In this document: positions 1 to 10,152 of the stretch, one piece after another
Numbering within the stretch: position 1 is the stretch's first letter
Layout: every line of letters begins with the position of its first letter
Source of the DNA: Trichomonas vaginalis G3
Taxonomy: Eukaryota; Parabasalia; Trichomonadida; Trichomonadidae
Direction of reading: 5' to 3'
DNA: 64,000 bases
NCBI RefSeq assembly: GCF_026262505.1
Contig: NC_067203.1
Location: 9,238,001 to 9,302,000, forward strand
Translations under genes and position numbers: made by a program
The notes under the pieces: generated by a model
What the model was told of the DNA's origin: nothing
The model's input: only the letters and a program-made list of their open reading frames with translations
The model's database searches: none

Positions 1-368
1 GATAAAATAAGCTTAAATGGCTAATCCCAGCCTCAAAATGCAAAAACATAAAAATGTATTGTTTCTTATTGCATACTATTAAAGATATCTCAAAATATAA
101 TCCAATGTGAACTTAATCCAGGTCTTAAAACAAATAATAACCACATAGATTAATAGGTTTTGAATTGGTTAAGTTGCGTTTCCTTTTTCGAGGCAAAGGG
201 GCGCAATTAGATATTGGAAATAGTTAATACCAAAGCAATATAAGCCCAATTTGAGCAAATATATAATGTAATAGGTAGATTTAAGCAAACTCTCTGTTAT
301 AAATCAATAAAATTAAAATCCCAACCATTGAAGGAGGGAAAAAAATAATAAAAAAGTGCCTGTTTCAA
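1..368. other. intergenic, no gene seen
   Basis: AT-rich leader region before the first gene. I see no convincing ORF or RNA gene. A short inverted pair, TTGCG/CGCAA, flanks a GC-richer patch near 174-208, too weak to name. Confidence 0.5.
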
Positions 369-1016
369 ATGACTGATAGTTGGAACGCTATTAAACCGGT
401 TGCACAACAGATTATGGAAACAATTATTGCTTCTCCATGCAATGAGATTGTTCATACATCTGTTATGACGCCAAAAGGTCCATTATCATTCGATTCTATA
501 TTAGAAAATGTTAAGAATGGAACATACACGTCTTCAAAGGACTGGGACAAAGATTGCAGGACATATATAGCTACAATGGCTGAAACATATAAGCAGCAGC
601 CTTTAGAGCTCGTTATTTTAAAGCACGTTCGAATTACATACGTTAAATTAATACAGAAATGCCAAGCATGCACTACAGAAGGATGGATAAAGCGCGCAAA
701 TCAGCTTCGTGTGAAGATTGATGACTTACTTCGCACAGTTCCGGATTGTCTCAAAAAGTATTCGCAGCTAATGCCTGTTCCTCCAATCCACAATACTCAA
801 TTACAGCGTAGCGATATAGAAACAATTGCAAAATTCGATCAAAAAATTACAAATAATCTTGAATTAATGCAGCTTCTTCGTATACTTAATGATGATCCTG
901 CGGCCCTCGAGATTACAGGTGATACAGCTAAAGTGGACGTTCAAAAGCTTCGCAATCCAACGCAATTGAAATTATATTTATTCCTCAAAGATAAAATCGA
1001 AGGCGATAAAAAGTGA
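369..1016 (+). CDS. hypothetical protein, possible bromodomain-like fold
   Basis: A 215-residue soluble protein with no signal peptide or membrane segment. Residues ~37-75 (PLSFDSILENVKNGTYTS followed by a D...C..Y.A..AETY segment) resemble the bromodomain pattern 'I..kl.ngeY.s..ef..D...i..NA..Y', but the usual Asn/Tyr acetyl-lysine pocket is not clearly preserved. The rest is predicted alpha-helical with charged heptad-like stretches. The ATG follows TTTCAA directly, giving the very short leader typical of trichomonad genes. The bromodomain reading is inference from pattern only; the protein could equally be an unrelated helical bundle, so no function is assigned. Confidence 0.6.
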   Translation: MTDSWNAIKPVAQQIMETIIASPCNEIVHTSVMTPKGPLSFDSILENVKNGTYTSSKDWDKDCRTYIATMAETYKQQPLELVILKHVRITYVKLIQKCQACTTEGWIKRANQLRVKIDDLLRTVPDCLKKYSQLMPVPPIHNTQLQRSDIETIAKFDQKITNNLELMQLLRILNDDPAALEITGDTAKVDVQKLRNPTQLKLYLFLKDKIEGDKK

Positions 1017-1548
1017 AACAGATTCTCATAATAATTTGTGATTATCGACCTGAAATTTTCTTCGGATAATCTTCTTTTCTCATTATTCTTTGTAAATTAT
1101 TTATTAAACCATAACTGTGATTTTTATCATTACATCAGTATTTTACAGTAAAATTTTGCCATCTGTTACATTAGTAATGTTATAATGCTAAATGTGAAAT
1201 AAAATTTATTTGATTTTGCTGAACTCTTGGATTCATTCTTTGTGTTTAAAACTTAGTTGATATTTTGTTCGTTTATTGCTTCAGAATTAATCCGTATGAA
1301 AAAAAGAACAATTGAATTTTAAAGTACAGTCAAACAAAAGAATTATAAAGAGAATATTTATACATTACAAATGAGTTAATAAGATACATGGTATATTTAA
1401 CATAAGAGAAGGAGACTGAAAATTCAATCATCTAGATACCAAACTGTGTGATTCCATTGGAATAGTACACTATACGATGTAAATATTATAGGATTTGTTG
1501 GAAGATTTAATTGTTTGAAGGATATTTGGTATAATATTGGAATAAAGT
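1017..1548. other. intergenic, no gene seen
   Basis: AT-rich space between two convergent genes. No ORF, repeat or RNA signal could be supported. Confidence 0.5.
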
Positions 1549-1992
1549 TCAATCAAAATCAGATAATACTTTGAAAAGAATGTACGCAAATGACATTGCT
1601 GCAAATATAATTATAACGCTTGGATATTTGTAAGGAATCGAATTTTGAATATTACTCACGCATTTTTGGAAATTTTGGACTTGTGATTCGTATTCATTTA
1701 ATTCTGTTTCTAATTCTTTGGAGAAATTGTATTGGTTTGTTTCTTTGTAAATGGTTATTAATCTTACAATGTTTTCTTCCGAATTATCTAGTTTTTCTGA
1801 ATTGTAAGTTCCAATCGAATGATTAAGCTCACAAATGTCTTCTATAATAGAACATAATAAGACAAGATTTGGCATTGTAAGCTTTGACTTGATTCTAGAT
1901 ATAAGAAGCAAATAGTCTGAGAGACGTAATGAAATTTCCTTGTCTGAACGACGAGCTTCAATTAATAGATCATGTAATGAGCTGTTTTCCAT
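1549..1992 (-). CDS. hypothetical tail-anchored coiled-coil protein
   Basis: From the first ATG (1990-1992) this encodes about 147 residues. The body is charged and alpha-helical (residues ~1-115), and the C-terminus ends in one hydrophobic segment (YPSVIIIFAAMSFAYILFKV) with only a few residues after it. That is the layout of a tail-anchored protein facing the cytosol, as in SNAREs and ER/organelle adaptors. I could not find a convincing SNARE zero-layer residue, so it is not called a SNARE. A GTCACTTTT box lies 10 nt upstream of the ATG in the same orientation, which supports this start over an upstream TTG. Confidence 0.65.
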   Translation of the reverse strand: MENSSLHDLLIEARRSDKEISLRLSDYLLLISRIKSKLTMPNLVLLCSIIEDICELNHSIGTYNSEKLDNSEENIVRLITIYKETNQYNFSKELETELNEYESQVQNFQKCVSNIQNSIPYKYPSVIIIFAAMSFAYILFKVLSDFD

Positions 1993-2002
1993 AAAATTAC
2001 CC

Positions 2003-2011
2003 AAAAGTGAC
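2003..2011 (-). promoter_or_regulatory. GTCACTTTT box upstream of the tail-anchored gene
   Basis: Reads GTCACTTTT on the minus strand, 10 nt before the ATG at 1992. It is one of a set of identical 9-mers placed ahead of start codons in this window. The promoter role is inference. Confidence 0.45.
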
Positions 2012-3077
2012 AATTTTTAAAACTTCTTTGAAATGAAGAAACAAACTGTTAGCTAAGAACAAAATTAATGACATTAATACATAGTGCCAGCAACTAATGC
2101 TAAAAATGTCAAGCTCGCCCTTCAATGACGCTTAAAAGACTTCTATATTAATATTTCTTTGAATGGAAATTATTTTAATCAAATTACTCATTTGGAATTA
2201 TTCATTTTTTACAAGAATTTGATAATGTATATCAGAAAAAAAGACTTGATTTACAAATTCCAGAAATTTTAATATTAAAAGAGAAATTCAAATATATTTT
2301 TGCATACATCTTGCTATTTGCATGCAAGAATATACAAATATAGATCGTATTTAATGATTGTTTGATAAATTTCATAATAAAACTGCTAATAATTGAATTT
2401 GGCATGAGATTGTATGTCCATTAACGTATTTGAGTAAAATTAACAGATTTATCTAGAATACTGAAAACAGGAACTGAAATTACTAGATGATCTTTTTATA
2501 AAGTGTATAGATAGGATCTTCTGCTAAATTCGATATTGCAAATACAACTTAATTTGTATAGGCTGTTTCATTTTTTATTGCACATAACTTATGTACGAAT
2601 CCATTATTTGATATCGTTTGTAAGATAGAGTATTTTGCATAAAAGCTTAGATTCGGTAAATTGTTTTAAATTCCTTCAAAAATTTAGGTCCAAGTATCCA
2701 ATTCCAAAACTTCGTTGATGGCATTATTTTTTCTGTTGATTTTCAACATTTGATTGTTCATGAAAATTGATATGAATATGAGCAGTGGATTATTCTTGCT
2801 TTAGAACACCCAACGATATTTCAAAATGGAAGATCGAAAAGTGACATGGCATTTATTTCTGGAATAAATTTTAACCATTGATTTTAAATGTATGTAAGCG
2901 TGATGAGCTAATTCATTGGCGTTATTACGAAGAAAAAGTGTCAACAATTTTGAATACAAATTCAAAAATCAAAAAATCGTAAATTAAATAGAGAATATAC
3001 TATATAATAAAAATGAGTGGTGATGTTTCATTTTTTTTTAAATTCTGAGGTTGAAATTTTTTTATCCCAAATTTTTC
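2012..3077. other. intergenic region with a coding fossil
   Basis: About 1 kb between divergent genes. It is AT-rich and mostly featureless apart from a degraded coding stretch at 2660-2881. A further AAAAGTGAC (GTCACTTTT on the minus strand) occurs at 2837-2845, inside that fossil and not placed for any start. Confidence 0.4.
2660..2881 (+). pseudogene. unidentified coding fossil
   Basis: The plus-strand frame starting at 2660 stays open to 2881 with one internal stop. It gives a protein-like composition (for example YEYEQWIILALEHPTIFQ) with Trp, Glu and hydrophobics spaced as in real trichomonad proteins. There is no start codon and no family I recognise. It is probably the remains of a host gene; chance cannot be excluded at this length. 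Confidence 0.25.
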
Positions 3078-4922
3078 ATGAGTACTCAGCCACTAATTGA
3101 TAATGTTCAAATGAAAACCTATACTCAAGAAAAAGATGCAGAATCTGAAGATGTTTCATCTGTGCATATAGATGTTGACGACATGCCCCATGTTATGGGT
3201 TTACGTCCGGCTCCACCAAGGCAAGAGCTGAATTTGCCAACTATTGAAGCCTTAGAATCCTTCAAGAAACATAGAATGTGCTCTGTTAGCAACATTATTT
3301 GGTCAATCTTTATTGGTTGGTGGGTTGCTATCGCATTTGTTGTTGTTGGTATTCTATTTTTCCTCACAGGCTTCTTCTATAGACACGGAATCTTTTGTTT
3401 CAGAGCTGCCTACTTCATTGTCTTCCCATTTGGCAAAATTGCTCATACAAAGACTACTTCAAGATGTCATTTCCTTGCAAGGGGCTTATGGTGTCTTTTC
3501 CTGCCAATATATGGAATTATCTCCCTTTTGGGTGCAGTAATTTCATGGGAATTTGTGTATTATATCCCAATGGCAAAAACATTATGGAAATTAGTGACTG
3601 TTTGCCTTAAAGAGAACCCAGAAAACATCGAATTCACATATGCAACAGACAAGAAGGCATCAATTCCATTGATATTATGCAGTCAAAGTGGTTCTTGGTA
3701 CTACTTCAAATTCACTGTCTACGGATTTGAAGTTATCTACTTGAATTTCATCCCATTCGTTTTCTTATCATTACTTGTTGGTTTTGTCAACTTCGGACAT
3801 ACAGGATTGGGTGATCCAATCCTTGGATCCGTTTTTGCTCTTTTCGGAGCTATGCCAGCAGCTTATTTCATCGGTGTTTGTGTCGATGACTTGTCTAAGA
3901 CACTTGGTATCATCATTGGTTCAATTCTTTGCTCAGTCTTCTTGGCATTGATTGAATTAATTTTGTATTACTTCTCTCTTAAGACAGGAATGGTTGATAT
4001 CACACGTGCAGCCATTACTGGTGCCTTCTTAATGAACCTTTTGATCATTCCAGGCGTTGCGATGCTTGCTGCCGGTATCAAATGGAAAGAAACAGTTTTG
4101 AACAGGAAAGCACAATCAATCGGTGGCTATTTCCTTCTCCTTGCCATCATTTCTATGCTCTTCCCTTCAGTTTTCTATCACATTCACGGAGGAAGCTCAT
4201 ATAAATGCGATCAATGCACATTAAACGGAACAGCGCCAAATCAAACATTCAATTGCGATTACTGCACAAACAAAGAAATCAAAAACATCGTTGATGACCC
4301 CGTTTACAAGAAATTCGGTGCTCCATTACAATATACCATGTCAATTCTAATGCCAGCAATTTACATTATCTCATTTATGTTCTCTGTACGTACTCACGCT
4401 CACATCTACGTCGTAGAACATGACGGAGAACACGAAAAAGGAATGTCAACCGTTGTTGCCATTGTTATTCTATGTATTGCCACTGTCACCTTCTCATTGA
4501 TGGCACACGTTATGACAGATAAGATGCCAGAAGCCTTAGAAAAGCTCCATTTGTCTGAAAGATTTGTCGGATTAATTTTCTACACTTTGATTCCAAATGC
4601 TGCTGAATATATCAATGCCATTAAGTTTGCATTGAATGGAAACATCGGTCTTTCTATGGAAATTGGCAACCAAGGTGCTATTTTGACTTCATTGGTTGAA
4701 ATGCCAGCACTTATGCTCATTTCTCTCATCCTTTACAAGACAAAACAAACCAAAGTCATGTTCACCCTTATCTTCCCACTCATCGACATTTTCAGTATCG
4801 TTACAGCTGTTTTCCTTAGAAACGCTATTTTAATGGAAAAGAAGATTAACTACTCTACGGGCTTATCTTTCCTTATTATCTTTACCTTAATCTCTGTTGT
4901 TTACTACTTCGAAAACTTCTAA
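3078..4922 (+). CDS. vacuolar-type cation/H+ antiporter (CaCA family) with YccF domain
   Basis: A 614-residue polytopic membrane protein. Near the N-terminus, from NIIWSIFIGWWVAIAF through the FPFGK motif, it matches the YccF/DUF307 inner-membrane domain, followed by a second related hydrophobic stretch. The rest has about 11 membrane segments and two alpha-repeats of the Ca2+:cation antiporter superfamily. The second repeat is clear (IPNAAEYINAIKFAL...EIGNQGAIL), with the acidic residue after PNAA expected in the ion site. A Cys/His-rich luminal loop (CDQCTLNG...CDYCT) is embedded between the halves. Yeast VNX1-like antiporters combine these domains, so exchange of monovalent cations or Ca2+ for protons across a vacuolar or lysosomal membrane is likely. 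The ATG at 3078 follows TTTTTC; an upstream TTG in frame is not used. Confidence 0.82.
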   Translation: MSTQPLIDNVQMKTYTQEKDAESEDVSSVHIDVDDMPHVMGLRPAPPRQELNLPTIEALESFKKHRMCSVSNIIWSIFIGWWVAIAFVVVGILFFLTGFFYRHGIFCFRAAYFIVFPFGKIAHTKTTSRCHFLARGLWCLFLPIYGIISLLGAVISWEFVYYIPMAKTLWKLVTVCLKENPENIEFTYATDKKASIPLILCSQSGSWYYFKFTVYGFEVIYLNFIPFVFLSLLVGFVNFGHTGLGDPILGSVFALFGAMPAAYFIGVCVDDLSKTLGIIIGSILCSVFLALIELILYYFSLKTGMVDITRAAITGAFLMNLLIIPGVAMLAAGIKWKETVLNRKAQSIGGYFLLLAIISMLFPSVFYHIHGGSSYKCDQCTLNGTAPNQTFNCDYCTNKEIKNIVDDPVYKKFGAPLQYTMSILMPAIYIISFMFSVRTHAHIYVVEHDGEHEKGMSTVVAIVILCIATVTFSLMAHVMTDKMPEALEKLHLSERFVGLIFYTLIPNAAEYINAIKFALNGNIGLSMEIGNQGAILTSLVEMPALMLISLILYKTKQTKVMFTLIFPLIDIFSIVTAVFLRNAILMEKKINYSTGLSFLIIFTLISVVYYFENF

Positions 4923-6014
4923 GCTTAGATATATTATTCATTTGTGATATTATATCTATAAAAAACTATTTACTTTCGCTTATTAAACCTACAAATAATA
5001 TATGTACTAACACTTGACTTTTTATTTACATAAACTGAGACTTTCAAAATAAAAAAAAATATGTTTTATAAAATATAGCTTAAAAACGTCAACAGTAAAA
5101 AGCTTATGGATTAAAATGATATCTACTCTTACATAGTAATGTATCTATAAAATAGATAATTTTTTATTAACGAAATGGTAATTTTTGGTATCGTATGTAG
5201 GTTACTAGCTATAGTGAATGTAGCAGTGCAAGTTTGGATTATATTTGTTAAATTATGTTAAAAATATTATGGAATAACACTCTATGTGAGTATGAATGGC
5301 CTTAAAAGATCGATCATTATTGAAATAAATTAAGTTGTTCATTGGGTTTTATTCCTGTTTTATCTTCTAAGAAAGAAAAATTTTAAAAGTGTGTAAATTG
5401 TCTATTTTCAAACGAGAGCTTAAAAATGGTACTGATTTTAATGAAGTTCCGTGCGATTTTGTTGATCTTGCGTGGGAAATTTTTAAAATAAATTGATTCA
5501 TTTTAAGATGATTGAAGAATTCCTCTCAACACTGCTTTTGTAGAATTTGTATGTTCAAATGGATTGATGTTCCAATTTCCAAATTTTTTAGAAATATCAT
5601 AAAACCATAGAGCGTTATTAGAAAAATGAAATGATTTTCAGAGAAATGATAAAAATTTGGAAAAAAGAGAACTTTATTCTTAATTTTTGAATTAATTTCA
5701 TCATAATTACAGGTTTTTATATCGATAACAAGTGTATTTTATTAAAATTAATTGATAATTACATGATAAATTGGATATAACTACATTTTTCAATATCCAA
5801 AATTTAAATCTCTACGGTAATATGATAATTTTTTAATTTTTGGAAGCTATATCTCCAATAACTATAAAATATACTCAAGGAAATCAAAAGATGTTGATGA
5901 TTAAGGTTAATTTTTGAATTCTTCAAAATTTTATGATTAATTTACATTTAAACTGTCATATATTGATAATACCCAAATTTTAGAATAATACACTTTTTTC
6001 TATTGAAATTTTCA
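4923..6014. other. intergenic, weak coding-like fragment only
   Basis: About 1.1 kb of AT-rich DNA. One 42-codon open stretch at 5371-5496 (plus) reads like protein (NEVPCDFVDLAWEIFK) but has no start and no recognisable family, so it is at most a host gene fossil. No repeats or RNA genes were seen. Confidence 0.35.
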
Positions 6015-6398
6015 ATGAGCAAAAAGGCTGCTCCAGCACTTACTGCTAAGAGCGGAGTAGAAGTTGTCGAATTTGATCCAAGTACAGCACCACCTCCAAA
6101 GCCAAGAAAACCAAAAACAGATAATCAACCTCCTAAGTTTATTAAAGATAAGAAGAAAAAAGATTTCAAGAAAGAAGAAAAACCATTAACTGCTAAAGAA
6201 TTTGTCGATAAGTACAGAAGAGAAGCTCTTACAGCAAGCTGGGATCCAGCAGTTTTGAGAAAATGCGGCAAAGGTGCAAAAGAAATCCTTACTTCGCTTG
6301 GATGCAAATTCAAAAACGAAAACATCCCATTTGCTGAGCAAAAGAAGCGTAGGCAGCATAAAATCAACAAAGGAGAAATTGAAGATCGCAAGTTTTAG
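6015..6398 (+). CDS. small lysine-rich hypothetical protein
   Basis: 127 residues from the ATG at 6015 (an upstream in-frame TTG is not a plausible start). Residues ~22-60 are Pro/Lys-rich and probably disordered, with basic runs (KDKKKKDFKKEEK) that could act as a nuclear/nucleolar signal or bind RNA. The C-terminal part (KEFVDKYRREALTASWDP...KKRRQHKINKG) is a charged helical region ending in a basic tail. There are no membrane segments. I do not recognise the family. Composition suggests a nucleic-acid- or ribosome-associated protein, which is inference. Confidence 0.6.
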   Translation: MSKKAAPALTAKSGVEVVEFDPSTAPPPKPRKPKTDNQPPKFIKDKKKKDFKKEEKPLTAKEFVDKYRREALTASWDPAVLRKCGKGAKEILTSLGCKFKNENIPFAEQKKRRQHKINKGEIEDRKF

Positions 6399-6862
6399 AT
6401 TTTTTTATTGTCATAAAGATATATAGAGCTTTTAAATTAAATTGAAATCATTGATTTAGTAATTTCTTATTAATCGACAATAATTTTTGTCAAACATTCA
6501 ATATTCAAGACTATAATACTATCAATCCTTAATAAAATATGTTAAAGATCAACCGATACTTAAGTAACCTTCTAATAAGCATATTAAATTTTCAATATTT
6601 ATTGAAAAATGATAACAGATCATTTTAATTGAGTAGATAGGCATACTTTCTTAGAAATCTCCGAATGTTCCTTTATGATTATCTTTAAATGAGATTTGAT
6701 AAATTCTTTATAATCTTTGCTTTACTTTCAAAATGATGCAATTAATTGGATCATCTTGTTCTGACTTGCTATAAATAAGAAAAAGACATTGACTGATTCA
6801 TTCATTGATCATTTTTCTTGGTGCTATTAACGTCACTTTTTAATCCGTTAATAGAAAAAGAG
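6399..6862. other. intergenic, promoter side of CFAP20
   Basis: AT-rich, no ORF. The only distinct element is the GTCACTTTT box at 6832-6840. Confidence 0.45.
6832..6840 (+). promoter_or_regulatory. GTCACTTTT box upstream of CFAP20
   Basis: Exact GTCACTTTT followed by one more T, 22 nt before the ATG at 6863, same strand as the gene. It belongs to the recurrent upstream 9-mer set of this window. Role inferred. Confidence 0.5.
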
Positions 6863-7474
6863 ATGGATTCTACAACTGAAATTGAATACAAGAATATTCT
6901 CTCTTCCATAGGACAAAAGCCCTTAGCTGATTGGGATGTCAATGTAGAAAATGGTTACATTAAACGCTTAACAGATCAAGATATTCGAACTTCAGTTCTC
7001 GAAATAACTGGTGCAAATGCTCAAAGAAACTGGATTACAATGCCACGTGAACAAAATGATAAATTAGGTATAAATCTTCCTATAATATCTCTTGTAGTTA
7101 AATATCTCGAAAAATTTTTCTACATAGACATTTTAGTTATGGATGACACAAAAACAAAACGTCTCTTTAAGATTTCAAATACAGATATGAAAGCCCACGT
7201 TCAACAGACATTTACAAAAATTCCAATGAAATTAGTTCCAGGATGGAATAACGTTACTTTTGATATAGCCGATTTTGTAAGAAGTGCTTATGGTACTAAC
7301 TACGTTGAAACATTAAGGATTACAATATATGCTAATTGTAGAATTCGTCGCGTTTATTTCAGTAATAAGGTCTTAAACGAAGATGACATTCCATCACAAT
7401 TCAGAATACTTCCTACTCAAGCATTAGACAAAACAGAAGTTGAACCAGAACAAGAGCCAGAAGCTGAAAAATAA
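6863..7474 (+). CDS. CFAP20: cilia- and flagella-associated protein 20 (CFAP20/Bug22)
   Basis: 203 residues, close to the ~193 of animal CFAP20. Diagnostic stretches are kept: NGYIKRLTDQDI, LGINLPIISLVVKYLEKFF, and DFVRSAYGTNYVETLR followed by ITIYANCRIRRVYFS. CFAP20 is a beta-sandwich inner-junction protein that links the A- and B-tubules of axonemal doublets and sets flagellar waveform. The N-terminal ~28 residues and the acidic tail (EPEQEPEAEK) differ from the animal protein, so this may be a diverged paralogue; parabasalids often hold several copies. I chose the ATG at 6863 because the GTCACTTTT box lies just upstream. The MITE begins 42 bp after the stop. Confidence 0.92.
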   Translation: MDSTTEIEYKNILSSIGQKPLADWDVNVENGYIKRLTDQDIRTSVLEITGANAQRNWITMPREQNDKLGINLPIISLVVKYLEKFFYIDILVMDDTKTKRLFKISNTDMKAHVQQTFTKIPMKLVPGWNNVTFDIADFVRSAYGTNYVETLRITIYANCRIRRVYFSNKVLNEDDIPSQFRILPTQALDKTEVEPEQEPEAEK

Positions 7475-7516
7475 TTATTTGATTTTTTATTATTAAAGAT
7501 ACTGTTTTATAATTAA

Positions 7517-8553
7517 GGGTGCACCCGTATGTACGTTTATTTGAGAGGAGGAGGATTACCCTCTCAATTTTGAGGGATTCGTTTATTTTTCTCGATGAAT
7601 ATGCAATAAAATTTGATTTTTACCTTATCAATATACTTCATATAATATACACATGTTCATGTAAAAACTTTTTTCCAAAATCCTCAGGAATTAAGGGATT
7701 TTTGAATTTTAAGAATTTTTTTTCGAATTTTTTCGAAAAAAAAATATTTTCAGAACAGCCTTAACGGCTAAGATTTAGGAACAATGTTAAGTATCAAAAA
7801 GAAGGAGGTCTGATATAGACAACATATATCGTTGAAGGTTGAAAAAATCTCTAATATTTGAGCCCAAAATTTCAAATTTTAATTTTTTGAAAAAAGAGGC
7901 CACCCGTATGTACGTTTATTTGAGAGGAGGAGGATTATATTTTTGAAAGGGTGAAACATTATGAATATGTTAATTATATAATAATATGTATTATTATAAA
8001 AAAGAAAAAATAAAGCACGTTAAAATTTTTCTTTCTTGATTTTTTACAAAATCTACTTAGAATTATGCAAAATATGACTAAATAATTATAAATTTCAAGT
8101 TAAATTTTAATTTTGATGAATAATTTAAATTTCAAAATATCAAGTTCAGTTCGACTATGTATGTAGTAATTCCTCAATAAAGTGCCAAAACCCTATTAAA
8201 ATATATGAACATTTTCAACATTTTAATGTTTTTATTTAAAAATTTGTTGGAATATGAGCTTCAAACAATTATTATGTAAATAAAAATAATTAAATATATG
8301 TATTTATTCGTATTACAACCGTAGTAAGTCGATTCTTCCTTTCTTCTACTGAGGTTTGAATTTGATTTCGAATTGTAAAGAGATTCAAAGGGAAAATACT
8401 AGCGGATAAAAATACCTCCATGAAAGGGTCATAATGGACTCAAGTTGTATTTTTTGATATTTTTTGCTTTTCGAGCCTAAATAGGTAGCCAAGATAATGC
8501 CTAAAAATAAGGTTCTAAATTCTGAAGTTTACATGATCCTCTCGTGTGCACCC
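7517..8553. mobile_element. TTAA-flanked MITE, copy 1
   Basis: A 1,037-bp AT-rich non-coding element with GGGTGCAC at the left end and GTGCACCC at the right, flanked on both sides by TTAA (7513-7516 and 8554-8557). TTAA duplications are typical of piggyBac-type transposition, so this is probably a non-autonomous relative; the family is inferred. The left end is the palindrome GGGTGCACCC. A ~36-bp subterminal segment (CACCCGTATGTACG... to GGAGGATTA) at 7521-7557 recurs internally at 7901-7936. No transposase is encoded. Copy 2 at 13964-15001 is nearly identical with a few small indels, so both are recent. Confidence 0.8.
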
Positions 8554-8844
8554 TTAACATTTATATTTAATATTTGATGTAGATTTATTTCTTGAATCAT
8601 AATTCTGAATATTAAAAAATTAATTATGGGATTTCTCAACGGAATAAGGAAATTGCATCGTATTAAGTTAATTAAGAACAAACATAATAACAAAGTGTTT
8701 TAATATAAAATAAATAACAAAAAAATATAATAAAATATTATAATTATCTAAAATTTGAGAGCCAATATATCATACAAAGCCAAACTAGACCAAAATTGGC
8801 TTGTTTCCTCATTTCGGAAGATTTGATATAAAAAATATAAGAAA

Positions 8845-10094
8845 TTATTCTTCAGGCTGATATGTTGATGGGTTTTGTAAGAGAGGTAGTGCTTCATATG
8901 GATCATATTTTGTTTTCGAAGCCACTAATAACGTATAAATTAAGAAAGTTGCTGTAATTATGATAATAATAAAATAGTGAAGATCATGATATAGATGTTA
9001 TTCATTTTTGACTTTTGCCTTACAATTCTTTGTTTTTCTTTGATTAAATTTTCATCATCCGATTCATCATTATCATAATTCCTGTCATTTGATCCTTCAT
9101 CAAATGGATCATCAGCAGCCCAAACGTGATGGTCATCTTCTTTAATTTCTTGATAATTTCCAAAATGAGATTCATTTTTCTCTGGAATTGGATTACTATT
9201 TGTATTTTCTATGTTTTCAGGGGCTACAGAAGGTGTCGGCGTTGGATCATCGTCTGAAGTCGAAATTTTGAACAATTGATTTTCTTGACTGTCAATTTCA
9301 TCATTATCATCATCAAGGTAGTTAGGATTATCATTGTTGAACTCATCTACTATTTTAATAGGGATTTTCTTATTCCCTTTGATGATAAATGAATCTCGAG
9401 TATTATTATATTTCAAAACTAACCCTTCTGAATTTCCTTCATTGTATTTTGTCGTAATATATTGGAACGTTCCTTCAACGTAAGGTGAATTTGCGTTGAA
9501 AACGAAATAGATCGGTTTATCTGTAACATTATGGTAGAATTGGTTGTTTCCAGATTCTATCAACTGCTGCTCTTTGTCTTGCTTAAAGTAATTTAATGAA
9601 TAGCCGGATCCTTGGGCTACAACGTTAAATTCAATAAGTTGGCTAGGAGAATGCATAAAGCATATCTTAGATGATTTACTTAGGGAAACGTTTGCTAATT
9701 TCGAATCTGAAATTTGGAATCTTTCGCGAGATCTGGATGAATAAAATACAGATTCGCATTTTGGAGAATCTGCTATAATGTCGATTTTAACGGTTGCTTT
9801 TTGAATAGATTTAAGACGGAATTCACACATTGCGTTTCCAGAATGGATTGCAAACGGACCATCTGCAGGTTCAATTTGAGTAATTTTTTGGTGGCCGAGT
9901 CCATTTAATATGTAAACTTCGACAATGATGCCATTCATTTCAGGGAAAATAACAGTAAGTTCATTTCTATCAAATGTGATTTCTCTGATTTGTTCTTCAT
10001 CAACGTCGATGTAAACACTGCTAAAGCTGGATACATATGAGTCAACTGTTTCCTTAGTCGAAATTGATAAACAGATTAGCAGAAAAAAATTCAT
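8845..10094 (-). CDS. secreted/type I membrane protein, frame-shifted at the 3' end
   Basis: The main frame runs from the ATG at 10094 to a stop at 8958. It has a signal peptide (MNFFLLICLSIS), a ~230-residue extracellular beta-rich region, an Asp/Glu/Asn/Pro-rich linker, and the beginning of a membrane segment (NNIYIMIFTILLLS). The frame then stops inside that segment. Shifting one frame across the run at ~8960-8970 restores a full hydrophobic helix and a short cytosolic tail (KTKYDPYEALPLLQNPS) ending at 8845. The complete gene therefore probably covers 8845-10094. A sequencing error, a recent mutation or a programmed frameshift would all fit. The ligand-binding role is unknown. A GTCACTTTT box lies ~50 nt upstream. 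Confidence 0.65.
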
Positions 10095-10143
10095 CAAATG
10101 TTGATTTTTTTGAATTTTATACTAGAATCAAAATCTCGAGCAC

Positions 10144-10152
10144 AAAAGTGAC
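10144..10152 (-). promoter_or_regulatory. GTCACTTTT box upstream of the secreted protein gene
   Basis: Minus-strand GTCACTTTT, 49 nt before the ATG at 10094 and in the gene's orientation. One of the recurrent 9-mers. Confidence 0.4.

Noticed and set aside
7519-7764. ORF beginning HPYVRLFERRRITLS, also seen in the second MITE copy at ~13970-14226
   Set aside because: The frames in the two copies differ downstream by small indels, and no ATG or known domain supports a MITE-encoded protein.
8955-8990. Spliceosomal intron explaining the frame change in the secreted protein gene
   Set aside because: ATTACAG could be a 3' site, but no GTATGT-like 5' site or trichomonad branch motif is present.
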